Shown one piece after another: positions 1-12,660 of a stretch of DNA of 64,000 bases; position 1 is the stretch's first letter, and every line of letters starts with the position of its first letter. Source of the stretch: Edolisoma coerulescens (lineage: Eukaryota; Chordata; Aves; Passeriformes; Campephagidae). Under the pieces are notes generated by a model. It had not been told where the DNA came from and searched no databases. It saw nothing but the letters and a program-made list of their open reading frames with translations. The stretch is taken from NCBI GenBank assembly GCA_013397115.1, contig VWZW01006289.1, forward strand, positions 5,069,892 through 5,133,891, read 5' to 3'. The position numbers and the translations under genes were made by a program.

Positions 1-2427
1 ACAAAACAACACATGGAATCTAAAATATGTGTGTATTTCATATGAGAACAAATGAACAAAAACTCCAGGTCCCAAATAGTTCAATGACCTATGTTTAAGT
101 ATTAAGGTTACAAAGTTAAAAACCAGAATGTCCACATATACAAAAGTGAGGTTCCCTCTTGAATTCCATATTCAGTTATCTACTTTTACAAGAAAGAACA
201 TGAAGTGACTAACAATATTTTACTGAGTAAAAATTAAAAACATTTTTCTTTTATTTTCAAAGCGGATTGGGTTTTTAGTGTGTACATGTAAGTTATAACT
301 TGAAAGAAAAATTCCTGAAGGATCATTTACAAAAAAAGTATCTTTGTCCAAATTCAAAATTCAGGAATTAATAATGAAAGAAACTTCATCACAATATTTT
401 AATAGAAAAGAAGAAAATTAACAGAAAACCTAAGAACAGAAATACAGCACTATATCGTAAAGTTTGCTAATTATTTTGGTGCATTAAATAATCTCAGTCT
501 GCCTGGGATGGCCAGGTAACTCTGTTCTCCCAAAGAACTTGATCAACACTGTGAAGCATAACAGAGAGAGAATTGATGATGTAATATATTTAACAAGAAA
601 TGAACTAAAAGAAACAAGAATATCCCAAACACAATTTTTCACTTATAATTTTAGTCAGGAGCTTAGAAAAAATTTTATCTACCTTCAATAACCTTTGAAC
701 CTTTTATAACTGCCCTGTTTGTCTCTTTCCTACTGTATTTCCAGTGTTTCTATATCTGCTGTACCAAAGCTGTGAACAACTTTTTTTAAAATCAGGTTTC
801 ATCACTAATGTGATATGCTTTATTTCCATTCTGGAAGAACCACCATAAATGGTCTCTTCTCATCAGAAGGTGTATTCGAAGAATAGGCAGCTTCAACAGC
901 CTCAATAACTGCAGGTTTCACTCTTGTTTGACTTCTTTTAATATAGGATCAGCTCTTAAGGGGACTACAAATTTGATATATTCCTCCCCATACAGCGTTG
1001 TTATATATAGAACTTTTCTTGTGGGTTTTTATCAACATTTTAGCATACAAAAGAAAAAGAATTTCAGTTACATCATGACAGACATTAAAATGCTTGAACA
1101 AATGGTAAAATTTTAGGGTGTTAGAGAAATCAAAGTCATTGTCACATTACATACTGGTTCACTGAGATCACAGAAGGGTACAAACTAAAAATCATTGTGG
1201 AAATTAAACAGGTCTTTAACTCTGCCTTTTGAAGTATCACCTTTTACACAGTTCTCTGAACTGCATAACTCTCTAGTTGCAAGTTTGTTTACCTCTGAAG
1301 GGCCCTATAACAGTCAAACATCTTTGGGAAGAAAAAGGGAAAAGAAAATGTAAATTTTTTGCTTAGTGTTAAGCTGGAAATAGAAAAGAGGAATATAATT
1401 TTAGTACCAGTACATGTATATCCTGGATAGGAGACAATGACTCAATCCTGAAGAACTTTATCTTCAACAAGGAGCTTGAGATTTTAGTTTTAATCAGCAA
1501 AGTGCTTTTGAGGAAAGTTTCCCAGTTCTCCCCACTTAACATTTGTTGATTCAGAACTCATGGCCATCTCAAAGTATAAGACTCTTTTGCATGCAGAGGA
1601 AACAAACACTTCCAACTGCTCTCCAACTTCTGATGGGGGTTCAGGTGATGGCAACAAATTAGAGCTGTCCTGAAGTGAACACCCCCAAAATGTGCTTGGT
1701 GTGGGCGCTGGCTCTTCATGAGCTCTACAGACCTGATCCTGTTGTACTGTACTGCTTCGACAGTCTCCCTCTCTCATGTGAACTGCAGCTCCAGTACGAG
1801 GCAAGGAGGTGACCCTCATACCCAACTCTTTCCACTTGTCTCCTCTGGCAGCCTATTTTCATCTCTTCAATTCCTGTGTTAAAAGCCAGCTTCTCCAAGG
1901 GTTGTTCTCTCTGCTCAGTTTCTCATCTCTTAACGAGACTGCTCAACAGATGTTTGCCTCCTTGAGATTTTTACTTTAAAAATCTACATAAATTTTGTAT
2001 TAATATCAGTAATAGAAACTGAAAACATTAATCACAAATTAATAACCATGACTTAGAAGTTGTGCACGAGCTTAAGTTTTCATAGTTCCTCCTTATTTTT
2101 TGCCCTCCTTTGGGAAAAATGAAGTGGAAGAGAGAGAAAGGAAGAGAAATATGTGTTTATGTGTGTGAAGACCACTTTTCTACCATGAAAATAAAAGTAA
2201 ACATTAAAAAAGGGAAATTGGTTAAAATACATTCTTTCTTTTAATGTTTACCTGAAACTAGAAAAGACTGGGTAAAACCCTGAAAATAATGACAAAAACA
2301 ATAATATTTTTTTAAAAGTGCCATTTAAAATAAATTAGCTGTTGTGGGGTTAATGTATTTATTTATACTTTCATGCTAAATATAAAAAAAATAATGAGGT
2401 TTTTTCACATGTTCAATAAATTATTTA

Positions 2428-2450
2428 TTCATTTCAGTGAATGAAATGAA
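2428..2450. repeat. 9-bp perfect inverted repeat
   Basis: The arms TTCATTTCA and TGAAATGAA are exact reverse complements, separated by five bases (GTGAA). It lies directly after an AT-rich TTATTTA-type run. This would form a short hairpin in RNA or cruciform DNA. At this size and composition several such hairpins are expected by chance in 64 kb, so function is not implied. Confidence 0.6.
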
Positions 2451-4775
2451 GTTGAAAGAATATGAACTGTTTGGGATTTTTTTCCTCTTTTTGCCTTTCT
2501 ATTTCCTGCCTAGAGAAACAATATATGCCTCCAGGTTATCCAAATTACTTGACTCTCTTCTGTGACTCAGTTCGGCAGATCAATTATCAATGATTCAGGT
2601 TCTCAGTGCAAAATGCACAAGATAAAGCTGATTTCAAATTATCAGCTAACCTTTTCTCAGACAGATTTAGGTACCTGTAAACTTTTCCATCAGAAAACAA
2701 AAGGAACATTGTGCTGTTGGGTGCTCCTACTGTTGAAAATGCTTGTTAGCTTGAAAGATCAACAAGTTTTCACAAATCTGAACACAGAACTTGTAAATTC
2801 TTCTGTAGTCTGCGGTGAAAGTCTGAGCCCTTTGTTTGGCCTTGAATTGAAGCCAAACCCACAGGCTCTTCATACACTTAGAATTCTGTTGTTACTCTAG
2901 AAAGGAGGGGAAAAAAAAGCATTTGAGCTGTAAATGTGCAATCAATAGTTTTTTCTGTCACTGGGGAGAACTAGAGTGATATTTCTGCTATGTCCTTGAA
3001 CTGGAATGCTATGTCATCAGGTGCATCTGTTACTCTTCATTGGGTAGTCATTTGGCTTAAGCTCAGACTGGCAAACTTCTGAATTGATTCAGGACACCTT
3101 TTAAGACTTGTAACACTCATTCCTGGTTTTACAAATCCCCATATGTGAAGAAAAAGCCTTAATGTTTTCACTGCCTATGTGTTTTCAATGAATTTTATGT
3201 TTTACCTGTTTCTTTGCCTCTGTTTGTGCTTGATCATTGGCCTTTTGAATGGCTTCTTTTTGATGAAACGTGAAAACCAAAGAGAAATGTATGTTTTTAG
3301 TGTCCATACTTTTGTTCCCTGAGAAAGCTGAAATACTTAGCATCTCTGTGATTTTGCTTCATGTTGACTTTTCACGATGTGAAACTCAAATATGTGATAC
3401 CACCTTTTAAAACAGAATTTTTTTCCATTTAGCCCCTGAAAAATGACACATGCCTGAGTTCTGCCACGCTTAATATATAAATCCAAAGTAATATGAATGG
3501 GAGTAGATGAGTTTTATTGACACCACAGGACTTGAGAATATCAAATGAAAACCAGGTGGATTTCCCTTTGAGAATGAGAGTACTTGAGAAAACCTGTAAA
3601 TGAAACAGCAGCAGACAGGGAAAAAGAGCTAATAAGAAAACGATAGAAGAGATTAAAACCAGGAACAAATGAAAGTACATTTCCTGCCTTTTGCACTGCT
3701 GTTGGCTCAGAAGGATGAATGAATGAAAAAACAATTGCATTTTGATATTAGTCTGTTTTCTATATTCTGACCTCAGTCTTCCAGGTGCAAGAATAAAGGA
3801 GACAAAACACTTAGTTCTCCCTTCTTATACCCAAGGGTGTAAGGTACTATTTTAACACTACCTTCAACAAAGACCTATGAACTCTTCATCTTTTCATGAA
3901 AGAGCCTCCGACCAGACAGCATGTGCAGAATGAGGTTCTGGATTACACTTGAATCTAATATTTGAAAAATTTCTTTTATGAGCTTAATAGATTAGTGAAA
4001 GAAACAAATGAGGTCTGAAAAGCAAAGTTCTCAAAGTGGGAATCTCCACTATCCAGAGTCAGTATGTGTCTTCTTTGGTTGGGACTACCCTTGCAGGTAA
4101 TGTTTTCAGTAGTACTTGTAACGATGTGGATCCTCACCTAAAAAAAATGAAAAAAAATTACACTGAGAATTAATAAAATTAAAACATTCAAACAGTTTTA
4201 CACTGGGCATTAAATACATTTCATATTTATACCAGCTTCTATCTGTCATCTACCTCTCAGTATTTTAATACCAACTTTTAAAAGAAATGAAATTACAACC
4301 TTGCAGCTGAAGCATGATTTGTAGTAGTATGTTCTGCCAGGACAGCTGCCCAGCAGGGTCTCTTTCCCAGCCTATGCTGAACACAAACTTCAAAAACTGC
4401 TTTCCAGTAATCTGGATATTTGCACTAGGGCTCAAGATACAATCAGTGTGGCCTTAGTGCAAACTTAATACAACTATAGAAATGACCATAATGTTTTTTG
4501 ATAATTGGTAACTAAAGTAGTGCATATTTCTTTCTTTGTTGTTATACATTCCTTTAAAGATTAAGTGAATGTTAAATTTTTTCTTTTAACTGCCTGGTCA
4601 AATAATTTTATTCCTTCACAGTGGGAAGACTTTGAAATGGTTATCAATACTTTACCCTTTTATGTGACCCCAGATAGTGGGGTTTGAGTGTCTGATCTGT
4701 GCTGTTTTCAAAGAGGTAAAGCTACCTGTCTCATCATGTGGAGGTGATCCTGGCACTAGAATCAGTGACAACTCG

Positions 4776-4789
4776 GTGACCTAGGTCAC
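4776..4789. promoter_or_regulatory. 14-bp palindrome resembling a nuclear-receptor everted repeat
   Basis: GTGACCTAGGTCAC is a perfect palindrome. It can be read as TGACCT directly abutting AGGTCA, which are two nuclear-receptor half-sites in everted orientation with zero spacing. It sits in the loop of a larger inverted repeat (AATCAGTGAC at 4,760-4,769 and GTCACTGATT at 4,785-4,794, which shares bases with the palindrome). Seen in sequence: the exact palindrome. Known: AGGTCA is the consensus half-site for RAR, RXR, TR and ROR type receptors. Inferred: possible binding. There is no gene or promoter context to support activity. Confidence 0.25.
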
Positions 4790-7269
4790 TGATTTCTCCT
4801 GAAATAAAAGTGTGGTTACCAGTAATGGAAATCTATCCTCCTCTTTTTGTTTAGTAGTTCCTCCGGTAATAAAAATTGCACAACAATTAAAAGCAATGAT
4901 TGTATCTGCTGCGCTCTGCATGGGTACCTCTTCATGCATTAGTAATACAGGTATTCAATAAAATCCTCATCTGCTTTCAGCTGACAATTGTTTAACTTTT
5001 CTTCACACAGAGGCTCATGTTCTTTCTGCAGTATGACAAAGCTTAATGAAGGTGTTGTGAAATGCTTTCATTGAAGATCTTTAATTATAGATGTTCTGCA
5101 TGACAAGTTCTTCTTTAGCATATGTTTCTTCACTCCAAGAACATCAGTTTAAGTCAGTGATCAAAGTGTAGTTGAGGGAAAATCAGTATATTAATAAATC
5201 CAACCTTGCTCTCCATGAACTTCCCCTGAAACTTAGCCCCAGCTCGCCAGACTCAATCAGCACATTTAAAGGTGCCATTCATACCAGATGCAGCCTGTTG
5301 AACCAAGCTGGTACAGCTTGGCTACTCTTCAGTGTTTCTCATGTGACAATTCCTACAAGATACCACATTGTCTTCTGTATAGAAAGGGTCACTGATCGCC
5401 TTGAAATTAAAAAAATTCAGTTCAAAGAATTTGTACTGAATATGTACCTATTTGGCTATTTGCAACCCAATTATCTTTCAAGGATTAAAAATGTGCTTTT
5501 AAAATATATCATTTCTGAAAATATTTTTCACAGTTTTCATACAACTATATTTAAATGAATGTGAAGTCAGCATAGCTGTTTTTACAGCATTTAGAAATTA
5601 AATCTTCAGTGTAGACACATTGAAAAAATATTTCAACCATGCTTACTCCAAGTGAAAATAATAATTTACTATGTTTGATTGAACTAGGTAAATTGTGACT
5701 TAAATGGATGGCACAAATCTGCATTCATGCCTTACCCTGTCAGAGCATAGGTGATCTGTGTGAAAATGAGAGAATTCTGTTTTATTAAGTATTTGTATCA
5801 CTTGAGTGACAAAATTGTTTTGAGGGACTATTAAATTGCCTCTGCCTGATTGCATACACAAGGTATCAATTCTAAAGTGAAAAGGAACAAACATCCTCTT
5901 AAATATGGATATGACTACTTTACACATTAGAAAGGTTGTATAGGGAATGATGGGAAATAATTACCGATGCAAACTACATTCTGGAACACTTTATTACGTA
6001 ACACAGCTGAGCTTACATGTGGTTAGAAACTGATCTCGGTTTGGGAATTGTTTTGGGTTTTTTTTCCATTACTTTGCAGCTTGTAGTGCTGACAGTGAGC
6101 TTTGCGGAATGTCATAAAAGGTCAGTGGTGGAGCTAGCCCTCAGCCGTAACTGTATCTTAACTATGATGTAGAGGTTATTGAAACATATAAATACAATTT
6201 TTCTGTGGCAATATTATTTTATTACTTCTCTGGCTATTAAAAATCAATGTATTGCCTACAGATGCTTATAATTTGCACCTCAGAAGCTGTGTGTGATGCA
6301 TTCACTATAGTGGTTTGAAAGTCCTTGCATGCTTGTTATATGCCTCAAAATCCACAGACATACTGAACTCCTCCAAGAGTCTGAGTGCCTCACATCAGTC
6401 CAGCTAAAGACGTAAGTTTTGAAGCCCCAACTCAGATCATGACAAATCCTTGAATGATACTGAGACAGAATTCTCTACATGCTGCATCTGTGGGATATAC
6501 ATTCTGTACTGAACAGTGTCAGCTAGACAGTAAAGAAACCAAAATGAACTTTCAATGCAAATTTATTTTTTATTTAATTTATATGCTCCAGTTTCAGCAC
6601 AATTATGTTTAAGTCCTTGCCAACAAAGCACTTGATTAATAAAAGTTGCAAAGCAGTCACAAAAAAAAGATTATTTCTTATTTACCCAGTCAAATTCTTA
6701 CAGGAAGTTTTTTGAAGTCACAGGTATAAAAAGCCCTCCTACTTATTGATCATATTTGTATAAATTCATCACAGATTTATATGGAAACAAAGCATTAGGA
6801 GGTTTAATATAATATTATGAAATCTGAAATTAATTTAGGTGGCAAAGATGGTTTTATTTTCTCAAACAGCAGAGATTATCCTTATTTGGTATAAATTGTT
6901 ACTGCGCTACTGACTTTAGCAGACATATCCAGATTTAAAAAACTGATGCAGTGAACTAACACATTAAAAGACCAGATACCTATTTTAACTTTACCATCTT
7001 GGCATTAAGAGCTTGAAAGACAGCTTTACTGTCCAATGGAAATTCCAGTAACTGTCTTTTTAATAATGTTTCTCACAAAATAAAATAGAGAGCTGAGAAA
7101 AACAAGCCTTTTTACAGATTAAAAGGCTGTGAGAAAATTCAAATCAGAAATGCTGAGATATTTGTTTGCAGTATTTTTTATTTACACAGCATTTTTCCTC
7201 ATGCTTCAGTTGAAACACTTTCAAAAAACAGACGTAATATCCTCAGGAACAAGTATATGTGGTCAAGGG

Positions 7270-7356
7270 CAACTGTTCAATTTTGGGTGGGAATATGAGT
7301 AAACTGGAGGAGGTCCAAAGGGCAATTTCTTTTACAAGATCCTAAAGAGACTTTAG
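7270..7356 (+). mobile_element. Old CR1 LINE 3'-region fragment
   Basis: The stretch has the word order of the untranslated 3' part of CR1-type LINEs: a gttcaattttggg block, then aaactggaggaggtcca, then aagggcaat, and aagatcct. These correspond to the standard CR1 segment describing gttcagttttgggc through ggagaaggtccagaggagggcaa. It is heavily diverged and truncated on both sides, so it is probably an ancient insertion. It could be a chance resemblance, since only about 85 bases align. Confidence 0.45.
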
Positions 7357-10300
7357 TGCTCATGAGGGGTTTTGTTTCTTTGTTTGTTTTTTTTTCTCTC
7401 TTTTGCTTTTTAAGCTCAGGCTATTTTCCCTAAGTGAAACACAGTTTGCAAACTTAAGCTTGGGCCTTAAGTCTTAAGGACTTTATTACTTCTTTGCCCA
7501 TTCATTTCCTTTTATGCACATTTTATGTCTGAATCCTTTACACTTTGCACCTCTTTATCAGGAACTTTAGGACAGGAGCATTCAATTTCATCCAATTTTT
7601 TTTTCAACTCTTTTAAGAGGAGGTGAAGATGTAAAGAAGGTCAGAATTGTCATTATAATGACAAAAGCTAGCTAGTCACAAGTGACTGGCTCATGTGAAA
7701 GGCTCATAAGAGAAAAAGACAGACAGGTTCAGCTAATTTTTTTTTTTTTTTGTTATCCCTTCTTCAAGACAGTTTAGTGTAATTTAGAGAAAGAATATGT
7801 GAGGTTTCCCGAAGTTGGAAGTGCAGTTGGTGTTGGGATTACCAAATGTGGTGTAAATGGGGTCTTGTAGACAATGCAGTTTATCAGACCTCTTGAACCC
7901 ATTGATTAAAATCTCATGCATTTTCCACAGATAACTATTTTGTGTCCTGTACTGACAACAGCCTTCAGTTTGATCACTGTGTTGGTTCAGTCCATCCTGT
8001 TTAACCAGAAAATGTTTAAATATTTGATCTAATCAAGTTTTCTAGACTCTGTATAAGGGATGCAGAGACATATGTCTCCAGAGGTGAAATCATACCAAAC
8101 CTAGGTGGAGTGTCTAAAACTTGTACTTTTGGATGTTTTTTAGTTGAAATAACAACGAAGGCTGTTTCTAACTTACATAAATCTACAGTTGGATAGGTGA
8201 GCACTTATACTGATTATATGCAGGAATTACCAGGTAATGCTGCAAAAAGAGAAATAAAACATTCTTTGATTGTTTTCAAGAGAAAATGTCCTGTGTTAAC
8301 TTCTTCAGATGCCACACTTCTCTCCTGTTCCTCTTTGTCCCAAATAAGGAGACAGGAGAATGCTAGCATTTCACATTTCCCATGAAATATACATAATATA
8401 CATGAAATTTATGCTGTGTTTTGCATTTGAAGAAACAAGATTAATTAAAGTAATTATTGAAAGTCAACTTTTAGTGACATACTTTACAGAATTATGATTA
8501 GTCATCACAATGCTTATGTTTCTCCAAGTAGATATTTTTTTCTAAGACAAATCCAGTTGAGTCATATTTGTATGCTTCTGGTGAATTAATGAATTTTAGG
8601 TAGTTTGATTACTTTTACTACATATTTTGTTTGTTGGAATGGATTTCAGATGTGAGTTTTGAAATGAATCTGTCTTCTTAATTCTTGATGTGATTTTAGT
8701 TCGATAGTTTCATTTTTCACTTGTGTGTACTGTACCAGTATGTTAGTTTTACAAAAAACCCCTCCATGTTTTTCCTCATTTTTATATCAGTATAGACCCA
8801 GTGAACCTAGGAGAGAGGAATTTTGGCTTTAGAGAAGTGAAAAAAAAAATTTCTTCATGTTTTGACCCCAGAATTTTAATCTTTGAACTTCATTCAGCAT
8901 GTCTCACTAGGAAGTCAGATCTCTCTGTGTCCTCTGTACTTCTAGTGTTTTGTTGCAAAGAGGACCATCTTCACATGCCCTGACAGTCTTCAGCACAAAG
9001 TCCAAACATCTGAAAGAACAAGTACTTTGTATTCTGCATATGTTTTGTTGTCTGGGTTTTTTATATTTCTCATGTCTGATAGTTCTATTAAAACTAATGT
9101 GTTAACTTCAAAGGAAAAAAAAGCTATTTTAATAACATTTAGAATGGATAATTAGCTTACTTAGCACCACAATATTAGGAAATTTGATGAGTGATTTGTT
9201 TGTATGTGTTGTTTACAAATTTAAATATTTTTCCTTGCAGCTTAAATACTTTATTAAAGCTACTCTACATTTTTTCCAAGTTTCATTTTATTCAGTTTGA
9301 TGAGCGATTATTACTTCTAATTCACTTGCAAAATATTGTCATTATATACATGATGAAAATATTCTATTCTGCTTTGATGTAGCGTTTGACTCCTCAGTTG
9401 AAGAATCACTATCTAAATGTGTGAAACTATATGCACTTAATGCAAATATGGACAAGAAAGAAGGATTGGCTGTCTAAAATGCAATAAAAACATGCTTACT
9501 TATTTTACAAGTAAAAGCATTAGCACAGATTAGTATTTAAATTGTTTGGATCTGACTTACAGGGAATTGTGTGCAAGAAAGCTTTAATGATTTAATGATA
9601 CACCTTTTCCATTACCAACTTTTTTTCCTTGGCAACTGTGTTCTGTACATGCATGACAAACTCCAGTGTATGTATTCATGATAAATTGCTTATACACATG
9701 AAATCCTAAAGCCTCCTGAAAATTAGGTCAGTGTGAACAAACAAATGCTGGGTGTTACATAGGTTAAACCCTCTGACACATTTCTCTGAAGGAGAATGTG
9801 GGAAATAATATTGGAAAAACTGCAAATGTCTTCAAATCCTTCTTTTTGTATATATTTTCTCTTTTTCCATTTTAAAAAACTTGTTTAATAGATTTTTTTT
9901 GTTTTCCACAGAAGACAGTGAGAGTGTGCTTTTAAATCTAAAAATAGTGGTCTCCTATGAGCAGTGGTTTCCTTTTACACTCTCCTGCAGTCTCTGTTTC
10001 TTCTTGCACTCCCCTTCCCTTCCTTCATAATTGTGAAAAGTCTCAGAGAGAGTGCTTTCAGTATTTTTATTTTTCCTTGATATAATCAATACTCTTCACA
10101 AAGCTGATTCCTCTTGCCCTCTTATTTTTTTCTTCTACCTTTTTCTACCTCTATTTCATTTCATTCAGCCAACAGCAGAATACCTTTCCCCTCATGTTCA
10201 GTCAGCTCACTGCAGACCAGTAGCACTGGTCCATCAATGCCCTGGATCCCTGACAACATTGTAACAAGTTGCTCTCTTACAGAGTTTGCAGTGGAAAGAA

Positions 10301-10726
10301 AGAAATCTTGCCCTAAAAAGACCAAAAAGGTTTTCAAAACCCAAAATACATGTTTTATATGAAAAAGAATGACAACAGACCCATTTTAAAAATTGAGAAT
10401 ACTCATCAGAAAGCAAAGGTTTCCAAATATATATTGCTCTGCCTCCTGTCTCCTTGCAGGACAGGTTCTTGCTTCCAGGTCTGCTTTCATTCAACTCAGT
10501 GGCTTTCTGAGCTGTGGCAAAGTCTACATAATTTCTTCAGTCCCTGGGATTCCTCTTTTAGTGTCACTCTTGGGAATGTGTTTGGTCCCTTTTCCTCTCA
10601 GAGGTATCTTTGCCTTTTTCTGTGTTGCACAATCTAAGTTTTTCATGACTCTCAGCCTTCTCTTCCTGGTAAGTTGCTCAAAGAATAAGCAGAATAAATC
10701 CTTGGCATCAAATGCCATCTAACACA
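7357..10726. other. AT-rich stretch without a recognised gene
   Basis: This stretch is mostly unique AT-rich sequence with T-runs near 7,390, 7,740 and 9,890. A perfect 18-bp palindrome lies at 7,647-7,664. Short open frames near 8.0-8.4, 8.8 and 10.05-10.7 kb overlap on both strands and show no family signature. I see no exon with convincing splice sites. Confidence 0.65.
7647..7664. repeat. 18-bp perfect palindrome
   Basis: TTGTCATTATAATGACAA reads identically on both strands with no spacer. It is flanked about ten bases away by a smaller inverted repeat (AGTCAC and GTGACT at 7,674-7,687). A perfect 18-bp palindrome is expected less than once to about once by chance in 64 kb of this composition. 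It could be a dimeric transcription-factor site or simply chance. Confidence 0.6.
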
Positions 10727-10767
10727 GAATCAGAGACTCATAAAATATGCTGAGTTGGGAGTCAGTT
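10727..10767 (-). mobile_element. CR1-type 3' tail, minus strand
   Basis: Read on the plus strand, the block contains acagaatcagagactcat followed by aaaatatgctgagttggga. This is the reverse complement of the terminal part of CR1 and CR1-tailed SINEs in birds (gttggaa...tcagcatattctatgattctgtg). Only about 40 bases are recognisable. Beyond them the match decays and an LTR-like segment begins about 50 bases further on. It could be the end of a CR1 or of a TguSINE1-like element. Confidence 0.6.
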
Positions 10768-10814
10768 GTTTCCTTTTTTAAGGAGGTACGTGGCAGAAAT
10801 GAAGACTTATCAAC

Positions 10815-10898
10815 GCTGTGTTCAGCACAAATCCAAAATACAGTCCCATACTAGCCACTGTGAAGAAATTTAACTCTACCCCAGCCAAAAGCAGCACA
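10815..10898 (-). mobile_element. Fragment of an endogenous retrovirus LTR (5' end)
   Basis: On the minus strand this begins TGTGCTGCTTTTGGCTGGG, then a tagagttaaatttcttca block, then tatgggactgtattttggat, then gtgctgaacacagcgttgat. I recognise this order as the start of an LTR family that is very common in songbird genomes; canonical copies begin TG and read ctggttttggctgggatagagttaattttctt. Only about 85 bases remain and no coding part is present. The piece ends near 10,815, where a CR1-type tail follows. It is noncoding and clearly a dead fragment. The family name is not assigned. Confidence 0.65.
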
Positions 10899-12391
10899 CT
10901 GAATCTTCTGCAAAAGTCTTACGTTAACCTGTGGTATGTAACATGAATCTTAGTGCATGCTGAAGTTTGTGCTGCTCTTTTTTTACCAGTGTTGTTTTCC
11001 ACATCAGCTGCTGGCACGTTATACATCAAAAGTGCTATATCTTCATCACATAGTCGATCATAACTAGCCTGTGAGAAGTGGAGAGTCATTCTTGTGGTCA
11101 GTCAAGTAACTTTCTCCACAGCTGTCCTTCACTAGGCTCTGTATGGGTCCCTTTGGTGTGTTAAAATGAATAGATTCACAGGTTTCTCTCCTCGGTCTCA
11201 CACAAAGCTGCTCTCAGTGATAGTGATATGAGGAAAGTATTTTTTAAATGTAACATCTAACTGGAACAATTGCTATTAATGCAGACATTTTAAAGAATGA
11301 ATGAAAGCAGCATCTGGTAGGTAGCAAGAGCATTTTTAGATCTGAAAACAGTTAGAAGGTTTCTAACAAATGCAGTTTTTAATTTTCTTTTCTTCAATCG
11401 CTTGATTTTCCATAAGTATGCTGCTTTGCCAGAATGTATGTCTGGCTGGTCTCACTTCATGGCCTATACCCATTGTTGTCACATGGCCTAAATCAATTCA
11501 GAAGAAGGAAAGTCTCAGACAGGAAAATACAGTGCAGGAATTTATTGTGGGATGCTTGGGAAGATTATCAGCTGCTAGGCAAAGTAGTCTGATTTCTACA
11601 AGCAAGGGAGGCAAGTTGCCAACTCATCCCAATGGAAAAACCAAAGGTCCAGCCTATTCTCTTGCTCTGTGTCCTCTACTGATTATACAGTACAATCAAG
11701 CAGAAGGCTTTGTGTAAGCAACCATTCAATGTTACATCATTGTAGGTATGATCGAGCTGAATTGATTTGCCCATGATTTATTAACTCATAGTGACCAAAC
11801 ATCATAATCATTCTAAAGCAGAATGCTCCACTTTGCATCACGAAGCAGTCTAAAAGTATATGAACTAGATTGTTTCCACCGAAATTAGACACGGAAGCAT
11901 GCTGAAGAAGTTCACCTAGTATTTTCCAGATGGTAAAAGGCATTTGTACCATTAAATTTAGCTAGAATTAGAACTAAATAAAAGCTTAAAACACATAAAA
12001 TGTGGCTTTTTGGTCTTGACTCCAGGTGTTTGATTGAAAGATTTACTCCTTTTGCACCACAGGTCTGCCTAATGGAGACATTTCAGGTTCATTTTATTAG
12101 AATAAATTGGAACAGAATACGTTTCTACTCTTCAAAATTTTATGTCTAACAGTGCATATCATCTGTTCTAATATTTCTTCCAAGATATTGTCTAAAGGCT
12201 TCTGATCTGTAAGTATTTGGGCTACTTTTACCCCATTAGAACATTGACTCAGCATTGGTTCTGTTCACCATTTAAGGCTACACTAAACATGGAAAGAGTA
12301 TTGTTTAGCCAGCCCTGAGAAAGTTTTGGTCAAACTGGTTACCTGTGTTCTGATATGGCTGTTGCTGAATCCCCAGTCTGTTTTTCAGCTG
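10899..12391. other. Unique stretch with one weak LTR-like patch
   Basis: No gene is recognised. Around 11,500-11,560 the minus strand reads ccacaataaattcctgcact within a slightly GC-richer background. This resembles the polyadenylation part of an old LTR, but it is too degraded to define limits. The plus-strand frame at 11,418-11,717 (about 99 codons) overlaps this patch and has no recognisable product. Confidence 0.5.
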
Positions 12392-12660
12392 TGTTAAAAA
12401 TGCAGGAGGGCTCTAGACTAGAGCGAGCTAATCCAAGAGCTAGCTAAGGACACAGCTCTGCCTCTTGGTTAGTCAGAAGCCAAAAAGTAGCTGCAAGACA
12501 TGGGAGGGTCTGTGAGTATCGTACCTTTATTTAGGGCAAATATAGGTGGCTCAGAGTGACCTGGGTGCATTGTGTTAAAAAGAGGACACATAAGGCCAAT
12601 GGTACCAAATAGAAAAGGAAAGGGAACATAGGACACAAATCCACATGAAGCCAGGGTTCA
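12392..12660 (-). mobile_element. Probable old LTR remnant
   Basis: On the minus strand there is a TATATTTGCC box-like segment, then CCTAAATAAAGG (polyadenylation-signal type), then about 130 bases ending in TTTTTAACA. An LTR ends in CA, so in plus orientation this would start TG at 12,392. This order (TATA-like, AATAAA, terminal CA) is what an LTR U3-R-U5 should show. No target duplication or internal retroviral sequence is visible, and the outer boundary is uncertain. It could be a coincidental arrangement in unique DNA. Confidence 0.35.

Larger units (their letters stand above)
1..7269. other. AT-rich stretch without a recognised gene
   Basis: I see no supportable gene or recognisable transposon here. 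Open frames are short, and translations on both strands are low-complexity or lack any family signature. Small structural items inside (a hairpin at 2,428-2,450 and a nested palindrome at 4,760-4,794) are listed separately. A minus-strand frame at 1,490-1,825 is open for about 110 codons, but it is flanked by a stop and lacks a pyrimidine tract for an acceptor, so I do not call it. The composition is ordinary for bird intergenic or intronic DNA. Confidence 0.7.

Noticed and set aside
1490..1825. Minus-strand open frame of about 110 codons with plausible-looking residues
   Set aside because: It is preceded directly by a stop that overlaps the only AG, the pyrimidine tract is absent, and no family pattern is visible. 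This length is expected by chance in 64 kb.
3976..4137. Minus-strand 53-codon segment after a very T-rich acceptor, ending at a stop
   Set aside because: The acceptor is good because of a T-run, but there is no partner exon, no family similarity and no other support. It could only be a terminal exon by assumption.
5172..5558. Plus-strand open frame of 128 codons
   Set aside because: It does not begin with a credible start context, contains no domain pattern, and its AT-rich codon use matches the noncoding surroundings.
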